Source: Bolinopsis microptera | Lineage: Eukaryota > Ctenophora > Tentaculata > Lobata > Bolinopsidae | Assembly: GCF_026151205.1 (NCBI RefSeq) | Contig: NC_087077.1 | Coordinates: 18,507,975 to 18,571,974, forward strand | Reading direction: 5' to 3' | Length of the DNA stretch: 64,000 bases | Shown: positions 1 through 12,080 of the stretch, one piece after another | Position numbering within the stretch: position 1 is the stretch's first letter | Layout of the letters: each line of letters begins with the position of its first letter | Program-made: the position numbers and the translations under genes | Notes under the pieces: generated by a model | What the model was told of the DNA's origin: nothing | What the model saw: only the letters and a program-made list of their open reading frames with translations | Database searches by the model: none

Positions 1-1400
1 GTTAAAGTATGCTACGTGCAGTTGGTCGAGTACTGAGTGATCAATCATCTTCACATGTTTACTGTTTCAGTTTAGTGTAGACCTTGTTGTAGAAACTCAG
101 TACGGTGCTCCGCAGTTAATGTCATTCTGTATCATACGAAAATGCATAGCTAGCATGAGGTATGATAATCCCTCGTATCGGAATCTTTTACATATCTAAT
201 CGATTGAGTACCTGGGGACCCCGTTTTAGGTTTTCATACACGTATCAGTCATGAATCAAGCATATTTACTAAAATCTAATATTAATATAACTACTGTGTT
301 TGAGAACACAAAGCCCGGGGTCCCCGGGTAAGTTTAAAGCTGAAAATATTCTGAGTGATTTGTGTATTTGGTAATGGTACTGGCTATAGCACTGACAACT
401 GAGCACTCTCGTGAATAGCTATTTGTCAATAGTTTACGAATGACTCCATTATTAACCGTTCTCTTTAATTATGTAATAAAATTATTAGAATATGATCTTT
501 AAATTATGTAATAAAATGATTAAAATATGAAAGTTGACATAAATTCTGTGATATGTCTACCACCTTTTTCCACTTGATTGTATTAACCTTTAGACCTCCG
601 GCTTTTGTGTTCTTTAACACGATTGATATATAATATGGTGGAATGACATTGGTCGCGTTTTTGGTGTGGAATGCTAGGCGAGTTGTCGTGTGATCATTAA
701 CAATTAAGTAATAGTAATAATAGTTATACCATCATGAAACCTTTGACCCGTCAAAGTTCGGGATTGCAATTGCAAATTGACCAAAACAAATGAGAAACTT
801 CATAAAGTATCATCACGCTACCGCACTTGTAACTTACAACATGTCGCTTGTTGCCACTCTGTCACATACTGCTTTTAAAAGGTCTACCGATATGCGATTA
901 TCATTACAAAACATATATTTTGCGCGCTCAGCATTCCACGCGCAAAAACGCGCCCGTCCGAGAGACCTGCGCGTATTAGAGGGTTCAGTCTCACCAGGCT
1001 ATGTTAATGAACATAATAGCCTGGGGTCCTCAGGTAATGCATCGCGCTACAAGATCATTATTATATTATACACGATGATTATGTTTCTTTACTTGTGAAA
1101 CAAACGCGCCCGCAGTGGCGCGAAAGCACATGGTTAGGTGAAAGTCTAGGGAGTAGCTAGCTAAGGATCCATTGGATCTATGCGATCTCCTCGGTCAACT
1201 CAGCCGAATGAAAGGAAACTTAATTGAGGGTTAAATGAAGAGGGCCAGGGGTACCTGTTAAAAGTTCAAAAAATTTCCATAGGATACCCCTTCAGTGCAT
1301 ACTATAAACATAGTACTATTACTATAATTATTAGTATTATCGCTACAATCTAACAACGACTTAGAAGCTACCATGTGTCTGATGCTATAAAATTCTGAGT
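1..1400. other. gene-free stretch
   Basis: I see no supported gene here. The longest open frame (790-1098, plus strand, 102 codons) has no recognisable domain and no splice context. The stretch holds GC-rich palindromic bits such as CCCGGGGTCCCCGGG near 313 and one copy of a 34-bp repeat (1004-1037). Confidence 0.6.
1004..1037 (+). repeat. 34-bp dispersed repeat, copy 1
   Basis: The segment, whose core is CCTGGGGTCCTCAGG, recurs exactly and in the same orientation at 7841-7874. The flanks of the two copies are not similar. It may be the end of a dispersed repeat family. Confidence 0.75.
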
Positions 1401-1404
1401 ACAT

Positions 1405-1570
1405 TATGGGGGGGGGGGAGGCGGGGGGGGGGGGGGTGTCCGCCAATGTCCGCCTATAATGTCCTGTCCTTTTTGGATTCTATGAGACAACGGACGTGTT
1501 TTTGGGACATTAGTGGACATTGACGGACATTGGCGGGCTAAGACGGACATTAGCGGACAAACATTATGAG
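1405..1570. repeat. poly-G tract and TGTCCGC/GCGGACA inverted block
   Basis: Two long G runs (about 1409-1437) are followed by repeated TGTCCGCC on the left and GGACATT/GCGGACA on the right. The two sides are roughly inverted copies, so the block could fold back. It may be a small degenerate MITE; no target-site duplication was identified. Confidence 0.45.
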
Positions 1571-2010
1571 AATTTTTCGCACATAATTAGGACAATTGGA
1601 AGGAGCCTATATTCATTAAAGGAGTTATAATTCTTTTGGACACGAAGGGAAACACACAACGTAAGGCTTGAAATCTTCGTAAAACTACATCATTACTCAT
1701 TAGAGCCTGTACAAATATTTAACTTGATAAGCACTCTATCAAGTAAAATTCATGTATAAACATCATAGTTTATTAACTCAAACGTAAAAATTGTAACAAA
1801 GGCCAAATTTAATCGGTCAAAATTCGTAGCATGTAAGTAATTATGGATGAGGTACAACTCCACTCGGAAAATTTTAGTATAGTATGAAAAAGGAGCCTAT
1901 CTTACTATATATAAAGCGAGACGATATATATGGATGGGTGGATCCGTACCACTTTACTAACACCACGGCATCAACTTTAACGCGACTTTCTGCAAAAACC
2001 GTAAAATATA
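1571..2010. other. AT-rich gene-free stretch
   Basis: Nothing recognisable: no domain-like frame and no clear repeat. Confidence 0.5.
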
Positions 2011-3467
2011 TACAGGGTGGCCCAAAAGTGACTACCCACACGCAACCTTTTAATAACTCACGTAATTCGTCTTCAAATTGCACCAAAATTTCAGAGATTA
2101 TAGATATGGGTCAAACTTAGATTTCCTGAAAGTTTTGTAAGCCACGCCTAATTACAGTGGGCGTGGCGTGACACTCCCTCCTTTTCACTATTGTCTTCAT
2201 AAAATGAGAACGCTTTGAGCTAAGAACTCCAAATTTTTTGCACACATTTGGCTTGATAATTTAAAACCTTTCCCAAAGTTTCAAGTTCATTAGTTCATTG
2301 TTCAAAATTTGGTTATGACCATTTCAAAATTCATCGGATACGTAATCCGAGCACTCAGTCAGTGATCTCTGCACTTGGTTAATGGCCTGTTTGGCTCACA
2401 TGCACCGCTTGATTGGTTGCAGGGCTTGTTAGCCCTGCTAGTCACAGGTTCGTTCCTTACAATCGATAAAAAGGAATGAACTATCCATTGAATCATCGAA
2501 AATGGTTCATTATCCTCCCTATACTGCGGAACAACGATTGTTTGTCTACCTGAACAAAGGGAATGGGGAGTTCTGCCCTCAGCTTAAACGACAATTTCAA
2601 ATGAAATTCAACCGACCATCCCCTTGCCGGAAAAGCTGCTTTGATATGCATCACAAGATCAAGTTAACTTTTTCTGCAAAAGACGAACTGCGAGGACCGA
2701 AGAAAACATCACCATGGTTGTTTGTGACGTGATGGATTCACCTAAAATTGGCACCCGAAAACGAGCTCCTGCCTTAGACCTCAGCAGAACATCCCTTCAA
2801 CGAATCCTAAAACGAGATCTTTCTATCCGGGCCTATCGGATCACAAAGAAACGCCAACTTTTAGACCGTGATTCTTGATTTTCCTGAAAAGGTCACGATC
2901 TGGTGCGCCATCAGTTCTCGTGGATTCCTAGGACCTCACTTTTACGAAGAATTTGGTGTTTTCCTGTCTAGCAAAGTCATTATCGGTATCCAATCAATCA
3001 TGATCAGGTCGTCATTTCCTCAGTATGTTTGGTAAAGCCTAATGAACCTCATTAATACACGCTAACGCCTTACTCTTGATCAGATTGGGTGACGAGATCA
3101 CTGATTGAGTGCAGAGATCACTGACTGAGTGCTCGGATCACGTATCCGATGAATTTTGAAATGGTCATAACTCAGCCAAATTTTGAACAATGAACTTGAA
3201 ACGTTTGGAAAGGTTTTAAATTATCAAGCCAAATGTGTGCAAAAAATTTGGAGTTCTTAGCTCAAAGCGTTTTCATTTTATGAAGAAAATAGTGAAAAAG
3301 AGAGTGTCACGGCACGCCCACTGTAATTGGGTGTGGCTTACGAAACTTTCAGGAAATCTAAGTCTGACCCATATCTATAATCCCTGAAATTTTGGTGCAA
3401 TTTGAAGACGAATTACGTTAGTTATTAAGAGGTTGCGTGTGGGTAGTCACTTTTGGGCCACCCTGTA
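2011..3467 (+). mobile_element. Tc1/mariner-type transposon with long terminal inverted repeats
   Basis: The element begins TA-CAGGGTGGCCCAAAAGTG at 2011 and ends with the inverted sequence, CACTTTTGGGCCACCCTG-TA, at 3467. The TA on each side is the expected mariner target duplication. The inverted repeats are unusually long, about 365 bp (2013-2377 against 3103-3465), and differ by scattered substitutions. Between them lies a degenerate transposase (separate entry). CAGGG termini and TA duplication are typical of mariner-like elements. The copy is inactive as it stands, because no complete transposase frame survives. Confidence 0.88.
2502..3040 (+). pseudogene. degenerate mariner transposase
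   Basis: An open frame from 2502 (76 codons) begins like the helix-turn-helix leader of mariner transposases: TAEQRLFVYL, then FQMKFNRPSPCRK. After a frame break, 2760-2850 reads SRTSLQRILKRDL, the second HTH. From about 2889 another frame reads KVTIWCAISSRGFLGPHF, which matches the segment around the second catalytic Asp region of the family. At least two frameshifts and stops separate these pieces and the C-terminal catalytic part is missing. A family-level call is safe; the exact subfamily is not. Confidence 0.75.
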
Positions 3468-4702
3468 CAACCGAAACCTTTTTGACTGGGTCAAATGCCT
3501 TAATGGCTAATTCGGAAAATCGATACACGATTTTCCGAATGTAGATACGGACTTCAGAAAACTGACAAAATATTTTCGGCTCATAATGATCAGGGTAGCG
3601 TGAAACATGAACTGAAGTAATTTCCAGAAAAACTTTGAAAAAATATTGACCCAAATCATTCTCGATACGTACCTCTGAAAACAGAGCTCCCGCTTCCGAG
3701 CTCGTACTGCGAAGGGGAGGCCTGCCTTCCGAGATCGCATTACAAGGGGGACCCTCGAGTCCAAAATAGCATATCGAAGGGTAGGTGTGGACTTCGAAAA
3801 CCGAAAAAATATTTGACTTACAAAATTTTCGGTCCGAGTCACAGAATCAATATGTAAATACAATGGACCAATTTTTTCCCAAAAAAAAAAGTTGGCCCTT
3901 TTGGCCCCTTGCCCAGATTTTATGCTGAGTCTGAGATTAAGTCCTACAGTGCTGCTGTGTCAAAACATTCCCATAGCTCTGCCTCTACTTTCACGGCAGA
4001 AAACTTGAAGAAAGTAGTTAAGAATGTGGTAGCTGAAGAGGATCGCAACAATAAATCATTATTTTCTTCCAAAACACAGTTAGTATGCTGCTGATTTTCC
4101 AGGGTGTCCAACCCAAATCTTATTTTCTATACTAAGACACAGTTAGTACCGTAATCTCTCAACAGTTACCGCGAAGGGGGGTGGGTGGGTCTTTTGAAAA
4201 ATTCCAAAATTACATTTAGTCCCCCCCCCCCCCCCCCCCCGTTTTAAAACTGTCTTTATTTCACCGGACCGGTCGCCGGAGGAGTGTGCAGTAAATAAAC
4301 AGTTGGTTCTAGATTTGAAGAGGAAGGTCAAGGAAAATCCTAATAGTAATATATACGTTATTTTATCAGGACAGGTAGAATTTGTGAGATAGATGAATGA
4401 GATATATAATAGTTAATTTCTTATTTAATAAAATAGATAATGCATAATTTTGTTGGCCATTTTATATGAACTCTTACACTTTACATTTACTGAGAATATA
4501 CATGCATTCTGGAGTTTAAATTATCACTTTGTCACCATGCCAGCCGCTTTGAAGTCGACAATTTTTATTCTTAATAATATTGGTTGTTGATATAAGCGGG
4601 ATGTAAATGCTTTATTTCATCTCATTTCATTTCATACGTTTGTGTGAACCTAACAAATATAGAATTAAGTTTTCCCAAAAATCTATAATTAGATGTACTC
4701 AC
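3468..4702. other. gene-free stretch with poly-C tract
   Basis: A 118-codon open frame on the minus strand (3507-3863) has no recognisable domain. A pure C run lies at about 4220-4240. The 3' end of the minus-strand beta-subunit gene may lie at about 4535-4610, where a short frame ends in a stop, but no convincing splice acceptor supports it. Confidence 0.45.
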
Positions 4703-5437
4703 TGGAGGGTCCAAGTTTCCAGATCCAGTTTTTCCCACGCTCCAATTGCAATCGAAAGACAACGTCTGGCCTTCTTCTGGAGCCCAATCGAAAACCTGAA
4801 TTATTGGATAGTTTGGTGAGAAAAATGGGTTATTGGTAGATGCAGCTCTCCGTCAAGGTATTGTTAATAATTAAACCAATTGATGTTACGTACTTACCAT
4901 AATACTCGAATTAACATTTTAATTGATCACGAATAGCAAATCTAGAGAAATAGCTGTGAATATTTTTTATTTAGGTATTTAAAACTAAAAATTGTTCAAA
5001 AATACCCACCCTGTTAAGTCCAATATAGAAACATCCCACTTTACTTTCATCACTGTTTTTGGGGTATTGTGACTCGAAACATTCTCCAAGGTTATCTAAG
5101 CTCCAATCGAAAAATCCGTCGCCCTTATCTTTGTTACCCTCTGCGGACAGAATAAACCATTTTTAAAGTGAGCTGAGTATCGACAGAATTATGTTTTGGT
5201 TTTACAACATACAATTAAAGCATGCTTCAAGATAATTAGAGATTAAAATAAACGTATACAAATAAATTCATTATTTACCATTTTTTAATTCAAGATATTT
5301 AAAGATTAAAATGAACGTATAAATAATAAATTTACCGTATTTTGCTTCTAATTCGTCGGCTGCCACCTTGTACTTTATCCACTGTGCATCGTTATTGAAG
5401 TTCAGGATGTACAAGTCTGGGGAAGGGGCTGCTAGTT
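4703..5437 (-). CDS. Na+/K+-ATPase beta subunit-like, three exons (partial)
   Basis: Three minus-strand exons join in phase: 5437-5336, 5140-5010 and 4795-4703, each bounded by AG and GT. They encode about 108 residues of the extracellular part of a P-type ATPase beta subunit: LYILNFNND, then KYKVAADELEAKY, then DNLGEC, GCFYIGLNRVFDWAPE and CNWSVGKTGSGNLDPP. The Cys-x-x-I-x-LNR-V-F-x-W-x-P pattern is the family's hallmark. Beta subunits are single-pass membrane proteins that chaperone the Na,K- or H,K-ATPase alpha chain to the plasma membrane. The transmembrane N-terminus (beyond 5437) and the C-terminal FPL-YYPYYGK region were not found. The first Cys of the first family disulfide appears to be Phe/Asp here while its partner in LGEC is present. 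Confidence 0.72.
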
Positions 5438-5632
5438 CTGAAACAAAAATTCAACTCAAGTCATGAATGTATTAAAAAGCAGAACAAGCCAGAACTGTTA
5501 TTATGCGATCTTGAATTTAATAATAATAATAAATTTAAATTTAAATTTAATAACACCGCTATTAAGATAAAACTTATACTCAGCAGTGTTTAAACTAGTC
5601 ATCCCAGAAAATAAAATTAATACAAATGTAGA

Positions 5633-5921
5633 TAGGGCCTGTCGTGATATCATGGATCGCTTAGGTTCCACCAGGATCTGGTAGTCCTCATAATTCTGCG
5701 GCCTCTATGTATCGTCATCTCGTACAACTCTTTAAGAATCTTAGGGATTTGGCATGTGAAAATTTGCAGCCTTTCAGACATTGATTGAGTTAACGAGGTG
5801 TCGTACGTCACCTCAAGATCGGGTGACAGGGGGCTGACCAGGCCAGAACCCAATTGATTGGGTCTGAGGTCACGTGATTATGAGCCTGAGGTCACGTGCC
5901 ATGATATCACGACAGGCCCTA
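5633..5921. mobile_element. TA-flanked MITE
   Basis: GGGCCTGTCGTGATATCATG at 5635 is matched by the inverted CATGATATCACGACAGGCCC ending at 5919, with TA on both sides. The 285-bp element has no transposase. Inside are two copies of TGAGGTCACGTG. Size and TA duplication fit a non-autonomous Tc1/mariner MITE. It lies upstream of, or in an intron of, the beta-subunit-like gene. Confidence 0.85.
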
Positions 5922-6702
5922 AAATGTAGAGCTTAAAATTTAATATCCGTTTCATCTCAAAATTGAAACATATGTTTCTGAGATAATTACAATCAAATGA
6001 TACGATATGACGTAGCGATTAACAGAATTCTTCCCCTGGCCCTAGCTGTTTTTACGAGGTAAATTGTAGACAGTTTCGTGACGTTTAACCTGTATAAGTC
6101 TCCTATCGCACAGTTTGTGCACATTAGATTTCACGTGGAAATAGGGTGGTTTGAAAATCTGACATAGAAATTGTGTGTAAAAAATGGTCTAATTGGTTTC
6201 CGGGTTAACCCTAGGTAGCTGGGTGAAGAGTGAGCTTTCCGGGTGTGGTAACCCTAGCTGTGTGATACTATCGCACTGTTCCTCATAAGGGTTGTGCTGT
6301 TGTCTAGGTGTGTGAAAAGTTTCCGTGCTATAATATGGTCTTGGGTTTTTGGGTGACAGCAGACAGCTATGTTTTATAGTTGTTTAATGGGATCCATTAG
6401 ATAGATGGGGATATAACGGAGATATGACCGGTTATCTGGCTAGTCAATCAGGATGACTATAATTGTCAGTTTGATTCTCTATTGCCCATTATGTCTGAGC
6501 GTTGCTATCTGTACGGTCCTTTTACGACCTATAAGTTTAGATTTTGATAAGGCCCTTGCAGAGATTTCCAAGGCTATTTGGCGTTGTCGGGATAACTATC
6601 CCATTAAGGCACTTTTGACAGCGAAAGCCTCGAAATGTCCGCTAGGCGTGGCCTGTGGGAGTGGCCTGAGTGGGTTGAGATGTCCGCTATGTTTCCAGTC
6701 CT
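5922..6702. other. gene-free stretch
   Basis: Contains an 89-codon open frame (6453-6722, plus) without a recognisable domain. Nothing else seen. Confidence 0.45.
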
Positions 6703-7719
6703 TTGTATGTTCATCAGTTTAAACAGGAGATGGTTGATCATACCTTTAGGAGTAGTATTGATGCTCAACTAGAGCTTGCTTTGATGGATGCAGGAAACGC
6801 AAGTGTGTTCGATCCCATCAACACCACGTCTTATAATTTGAACCAGCTTTTGAGACAGCTGAGGGGAGTTCCTCGGGAAACCAGACGGTAACCAGTATCA
6901 CGGCCATAGATGGTTTATTTCGTAAATTCTCATTATCTCCTCCTTCTAATCGGTACCGATTTTCAAGGAGCTTTGAAGAAATCATTTGTTAGATTGACAG
7001 ATATCATTGAAAGTAATTTAGGAACTGGTATAAAGCTCAGTTTGGAAATGAAAATGAATCTCAGCAAGATGGTCACTGGAGACTTCGCAGTGAGAACGTT
7101 TGATACCGAAATGACACCATTGCTTCTCACAGATCCCATTACTCCAGCTCTCCAGAAGCATAGCAACATTGTGAACGGATAGATAAGCTCATCAAGGAAG
7201 GAAGAGGATGGGTGGTACACGAAATAATCTGCATCTCGATCAACATAACCCGGTAAGAAATATTATTTACTCTCTTACAGATATATTTCTTAACTGAATT
7301 TTCATGGTTATATTTCATTCGCAAAACTGAAATTTAATGATTTATATTATATTTCTTAACTGAATTTTCATGGTTATATTAAAGTCATTATTGTAACGGT
7401 ATATTAGAACCAGACAGAAACAATATTTCATTCGCAAAACTGAAATTTAATGATTTATATTTCAGGTATAATCCGTCAGCAGGTAGCAGCTGGATGGAGT
7501 TGCCTAAACCCATCAGACACAAGACCATGGCTCTTGTCAACATCAAGAATGAGAATAATAATCGCTGTTTGGAATGGGCTCTAGTTGCAGCTATTGAAGA
7601 TCAGCTGAAGTTTCCCAAGCATAACAACCGTACTCGCGTTACTCATTATCAGAAGAGCTCCGTGAAGAATGAATATGACCGGTATCAGCTTCCCTACACC
7701 AATCAGCTTATCAGTGAGG
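6703..7719 (+). pseudogene. Polinton/Maverick (adintovirus-like) polymerase-leader remnant, broken
   Basis: Three pieces lie in order on the plus strand: 6729-6890, 6958-7181 and, after an intron-like gap from GTAAGA (7253) to TTTCAG (7464), 7465-7719. The last piece has SSWMELPKPI followed by VNI-N, then a CLEW motif. This pattern occurs in front of the protein-primed DNA polymerase of Polinton/adintovirus-type elements integrated in animal genomes. A one-base frameshift near 7178 breaks the second piece and the catalytic polymerase domain is absent. The gap holds a duplicated segment of about 65 bp (from 7277 and from 7345). It ends at a good donor, GTGAGA (7720). This is a dead remnant; the family call rests on memory of the motif pattern. 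Confidence 0.5.
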
Positions 7720-7840
7720 TGAGAATTTTAATCAATGCTACCAGCTATTTTCAAATTATCTACAATAGCCAGTGCTGGTCATTATAAAGCAATGAATTAC
7801 TGGGCCGCGCTCAGCCTGTCATTCCGCCAAATCTTTATTC

Positions 7841-7874
7841 TTAATGAACATAATAGCCTGGGGTCCTCAGGTAA
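7841..7874 (+). repeat. 34-bp dispersed repeat, copy 2
   Basis: Exact second copy of the segment at 1004-1037, lying just downstream of the broken polymerase-leader remnant. Function unknown. Confidence 0.75.
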
Positions 7875-8316
7875 GCAATGAAAGGCATTAGTTTGGTCAA
7901 ATCAAACGGAACATATGCTATCAGACTTTCAACTGACTAAGGCAGGGTAAATTATACCAAATTTATTTTTATTATACCAAATTGTCCATGATATTAAAAC
8001 TAGCCGTGTTGATGGTTTTAGATTTTTATGCTGTAAGTATTTTAATGTGAAGCGTTTACTTCTCCCCCTCAGCAAGACTATTAGAATAATGATAATAATT
8101 GTAAAATGACGTAGTATATTATATAACAGTTAATCTATATGATATAGATATAAATGTTGAATGTTGAATGTTGTAGAGCAATTTAAAGAGTATTGGTCCA
8201 CAGGGGTCTGAAAAAGCCGTACAGGCACTTGGGTCCTTATATCCTTATCCTTGTCACTCTCAATTGGATTCAGTTGATCACGCAAAACATGAACATTTAG
8301 ACGTACACCATACACA
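7875..8316. other. gene-free stretch
   Basis: AT-rich sequence between the polymerase-leader remnant and the reverse transcriptase fragment. No feature recognised. Confidence 0.5.
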
Positions 8317-8970
8317 TTGACACGATATTTATTAGAAAGCAAAAAGTATAAAATAATACGTGCGCGTGCGTGCGCGGCTTTTGATTCCATCGACAGGAAT
8401 TATATTTGGAAAGCATTCAGTCATTATGGCCTGCCATGTAAATACATTCGAATAATACAGGCATTCTTTAATGGAACTGTTAGTGCTGTTAGACACAATG
8501 GTGAACTATCAGAATGGTTTGAAGTAAGTTCAGGCAGTGGCCAAGGAGACATTCAGGGTCCCCCACTTTTTAATGTCTGCCTCAATGTGGCTGCTGAGAG
8601 AACAGAAAGCAACAAAGTGGTGTCCCACGGAGCGGTTCTTCAAAGATCTATCAGCCCGCTTGTTGATGATATCACTGTGTTAGATACAGATTATGCAGAT
8701 GACATGGCTGTACTGGATAACAGCGAGGAAGGTCTTCAAGAAACAACGGACCTTTTGTGCATGTATGGTGCCCAGGGAGGTCTTAGAATCAATGGTAAAA
8801 AGACTGAGGCTATGGTCACGGCGCTACTAATTCACTCGCCATCAATTTCACGAAAAGAGCGATATTTGAATTTCGCATTGGATAAGCGTCTAAATAAACC
8901 GCGCGTGTCTGCGATAAATCTTTTCTTGTCAAATCGATATCTTCTCTTATTCGATACAAATTTTAACTAG
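8317..8970 (+). pseudogene. non-LTR retrotransposon reverse transcriptase fragment
   Basis: An open frame of 217 codons. From about 8380 it reads AFDSIDRNYIWKAFSHYGLP (RT block with catalytic Asp), then GSGQGDIQGPPLFN (the usual G-x-x-QG segment), then DYADDMAVLDNSEEGLQE (the YADD catalytic box, 8689-8730) and GLRINGKKTEAMV. This is the palm domain of a LINE-type reverse transcriptase. The endonuclease before it and the thumb after about 8830 are missing, and the tail after 8830 is unrelated, so it is a truncated copy. Confidence 0.88.
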
Positions 8971-10310
8971 TGATTTTCTGATACTCCACGAACATCTATG
9001 AGTGTTGCTTCTGTTCCCGAAAGGTTGAGTTAAGCTTTCAATCCTTTGTTAATTTTTTGTTCAATTTGTAAGGTTAAAACTCTTTCAGGTCCGATTTCCG
9101 AATAGTCTGGTGTCCAAAAGAACTCTAATTGTTCAAGGAGTTAAATTTATTCGGTGTGGGAAAACAGGTCAGTGCTAATTGCTGATCACCTGTCATTTGA
9201 TTTGTCATGTCATAAAGTCATACGCTTCTTTTCCTTTTTGCATGGATTTAATGCCAGCTTGATTACAATTGTCATCTGTCATCTGTCATTTGATTTTCAT
9301 CTCCAGAATGCCAGACCCCTAGCTTCCTAAGTACCTGCTTAACGCCCCTCCCATGGGGAAGATCTAGGGGCCGTCAAGAAAGAACTGTGTAAATGTTTGC
9401 TGGAGATGCTGCATCGTTTACAGGAAACACTGACATAGACCTAGAAGAGCGACGGATGCTATTGACCGAAAAACTTTGGAGGGAGATGAACGTCACAAAC
9501 GGGAGTTCATTGGTGCCAGGCCACTCGAATGATTGAGGAGACCTAATCAAGTACAAGTAAGTACTATCATTGTTCTTTAATACACATCTACTATTGAACT
9601 AGCTTGGCTTGCTAAAATTCAACGGCAAATTACCGCTGCTCGAGTTACCTAGCAGGCCATTTCAGATTTTTTGAGTACTCTTGCGTCGTTATCTACAAAG
9701 TAGATGTCAAAGCTAGCTTTTTTGTAACTGCAAGTGCTTTTCCGGATTCAATGTTCCAAATAGTCGTGTATTTTCAGATTAATTCTTCATTATGTCCCTC
9801 AATCCTGACACTGGGACTACTTAAGTTTTTGCTACTATCGGAATTATTTGCTCAACCTACTGCCACTGGCTCGCTAGGTAACAAAGGTTTACTTCCTAAT
9901 TTATCATGAAACATTTGTGGCCTCGGGCTAAAGTTTACTTGGCGTTCAAGCAGGATGAACTCCCCGACCTCGTGCAGAGCTAGTCAATAGCCTAGCCGCT
10001 GAGCTACTCGGGTGATGCACTGTTTAAATTTTCGATGTACAAATTTAGCGCATACAATCCTCTATTTTGAATTTGTCATAATTGTAATCGGAATTGGGAA
10101 CAATAAACAACTCTTCTGCATAATTGGAACTGTCTGTACTGTGTACACGATAAACACATAAGAATAATACAAGATTGAGTACACTACAGTGCTATATGGA
10201 AAACCCAACTAGACTATAATATATCTTCAGAGTTTCAGGATCATTCTCACATATAACTCATAGTTTAATAGTTAATAGCACTAGTTTACAGCCCAAGGAG
10301 ATAGGGATAT
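8971..10310. other. gene-free stretch
   Basis: No gene or structured repeat recognised. The short open frames show no domain signal. Confidence 0.5.
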
Positions 10311-10451
10311 ATTAAAGTATATTAAAGTATATTAAAGTATATTAAAGTATATTAAAGTATATTAAAGTATATCCCCGGGTCAAAATCGGGAAAAATCCTA
10401 CATTTTAATATACTTTAATATGGTTGCCCCCCCCCCCCCCCCCCCCCCCCC
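10311..10451. repeat. ATTAAAGTAT tandem repeat and poly-C run at the edge of the triplicated block
   Basis: Six perfect copies of ATTAAAGTAT (10311-10370) are followed by an inverted counterpart, TTTTAATATACTTTAATAT (about 10403-10421), and a pure C run (10427-10451). The duplicated unit A starts at the base after the C run. Confidence 0.9.
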
Positions 10452-10969
10452 TGCATTGGAAAAATAATGTTTCGAGACCGTTTCTCAATGAATCATTCAT
10501 CGAGTCTTCTGTGGGGAATTACGGTCGTATTGCTTTCAGCCTTTTATTTACTATTCTTTTAAAAATAGTAAATTGATCAGAGCAGATATGTAAAACTTCA
10601 TCCCAGCACCCAAACCTTACCTATCAACCAAATTCAACAAATTGTGGACAAGTTATAGTTCGAAACTGCATATAAAACGGCCATTACAGATGAACCAACG
10701 CAAGACAAAACTATATTAAATATTTTATTAATTATAACCGAATAATTAGCCCCATCCCATAACTTATGCACACCGCATATACAACGTTTTAATATTTTCA
10801 ACACTACTATATAACAAATAATTTAAGGAAACGATGTAACAGAGTCGATATATGTTAATTTTGCCATGGGGTGGCAAGTCCCCATACATCGTAGTCTGGT
10901 AGTTTCATTGCGTCTTAATATATCAATACATACATAACATTAACTAATCAATATTGATTTAAAAATTTA

Positions 10970-12080
10970 AAAAAAGAGAGGCTGGGCCTGGTTGGCCCAC
11001 GAGAGGATAGCACATGGATGCTTTGCCTACCTCTGGGGTATGGCAGTCCTGTGGGAGGATGCCGGTGGAATCAAGATGTGTAATCAAGGATGATGGTAAG
11101 TGTTGTGGGGTGTGTCATAGATGAATGCTTAAGCGGTGGTTGAGTGTGGAAGAGAGAGGCGAACTAAGACGACGTTTGAGTAGTCGCTATGTTACACCGG
11201 TCTGGTCCAACTCCTCTGGCACCATTAAGTGTTTAGTGTGGTTTGCAAAGTTGAGGATGGTGGAGATGTGTTGGTTGTCGAATATGTCATTGACAGAGAG
11301 GTAGTAGTCCCGGAAATGTTGACCTCTTATTTGGGCAATAGCCGGGCACTGTCCGAGAAAGTGTGAGACAGTCTCCTCTTCGTCGCCGCATTTAGGACAA
11401 GCACTTGTGTCTGATTTACGAATTTTATGTAGGTGTTTGTTAAGGCCACAATGTCCCGTGATGAGGTGCACTGCAGTTCTGTAATTTTGTCTGTTGTTAC
11501 TGAGTGTAGTGTTGAGATTTTTGATGATGTTGATGTTTTTGTGTCCGAGTGTCAGTTTAGTGTGTCTGGGACCATCAGTAATCCATGATTCTTGATTAAG
11601 TTTGGTGACTTTGTCGTCGATCAGGCGTTTGATGTAAGATTGTGGAATTGGGCAATTCAAAGTGGATTCACTGGTTGTGCCAATTTTGGCCAGCTCGTCT
11701 GCTTTTTCATTACCCCCACAATCCGATGTGTGCAGCTATCCATCTGATCTCTAAGGTGTTAGTGGATCCGAGTGTATTGAGGGTGTCGTAACAGTCTCTA
11801 GTAGTTCTACTCCTCGTTGAGGATGAGGATACAGCTTGAATAGAGGAGAGACTGTCTGACCATATGATGATGTGTGTGTTGGTATAAGTTGACAGATATT
11901 TACAAGCTTCGATGATGGCAGTGAGTTCTGTTTGATAAACAGTGCAATAATCGGGAAGCTTGAATGATCTTTCCTCTAGGGTAGTGTTGTTGTTGTCAGT
12001 GGTGATAATATAACCAGCCCCGCTACCTGAGTCTGTGCATGACCTGTCTGTGTAACAGGTGAAATCAATATTGATCTTTT
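10970..12080 (-). pseudogene. non-LTR retrotransposon 3' end, RNase H and C-terminal domain (unit A)
   Basis: On the minus strand 12080-11661 encodes an RNase HI-like segment with the acidic residues in order: YTDRSCTDSGSGAGY, YQTELTAII, WSDSLSSIQA. A frame break in a C run near 11680 precedes an open frame (11660-11187, 157 codons) with TGHCGLNKHLHKI and CPKCGDEEETVSHFLGQCP, the Cys-rich tail typical of I/Jockey-type elements carrying RNase H. Only this 3' part is present; reverse transcriptase and endonuclease are missing. Because all three copies end at matching places, they arose by segmental duplication and not by three insertions. Confidence 0.85.

Noticed and set aside
4535-4610. C-terminal exon of the Na,K-ATPase beta-like gene
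   Set aside because: A short minus-strand frame ending in a stop has a hint of YxQP, but no acceptable acceptor and no YYPYYGK-type motif; not strong enough to add.
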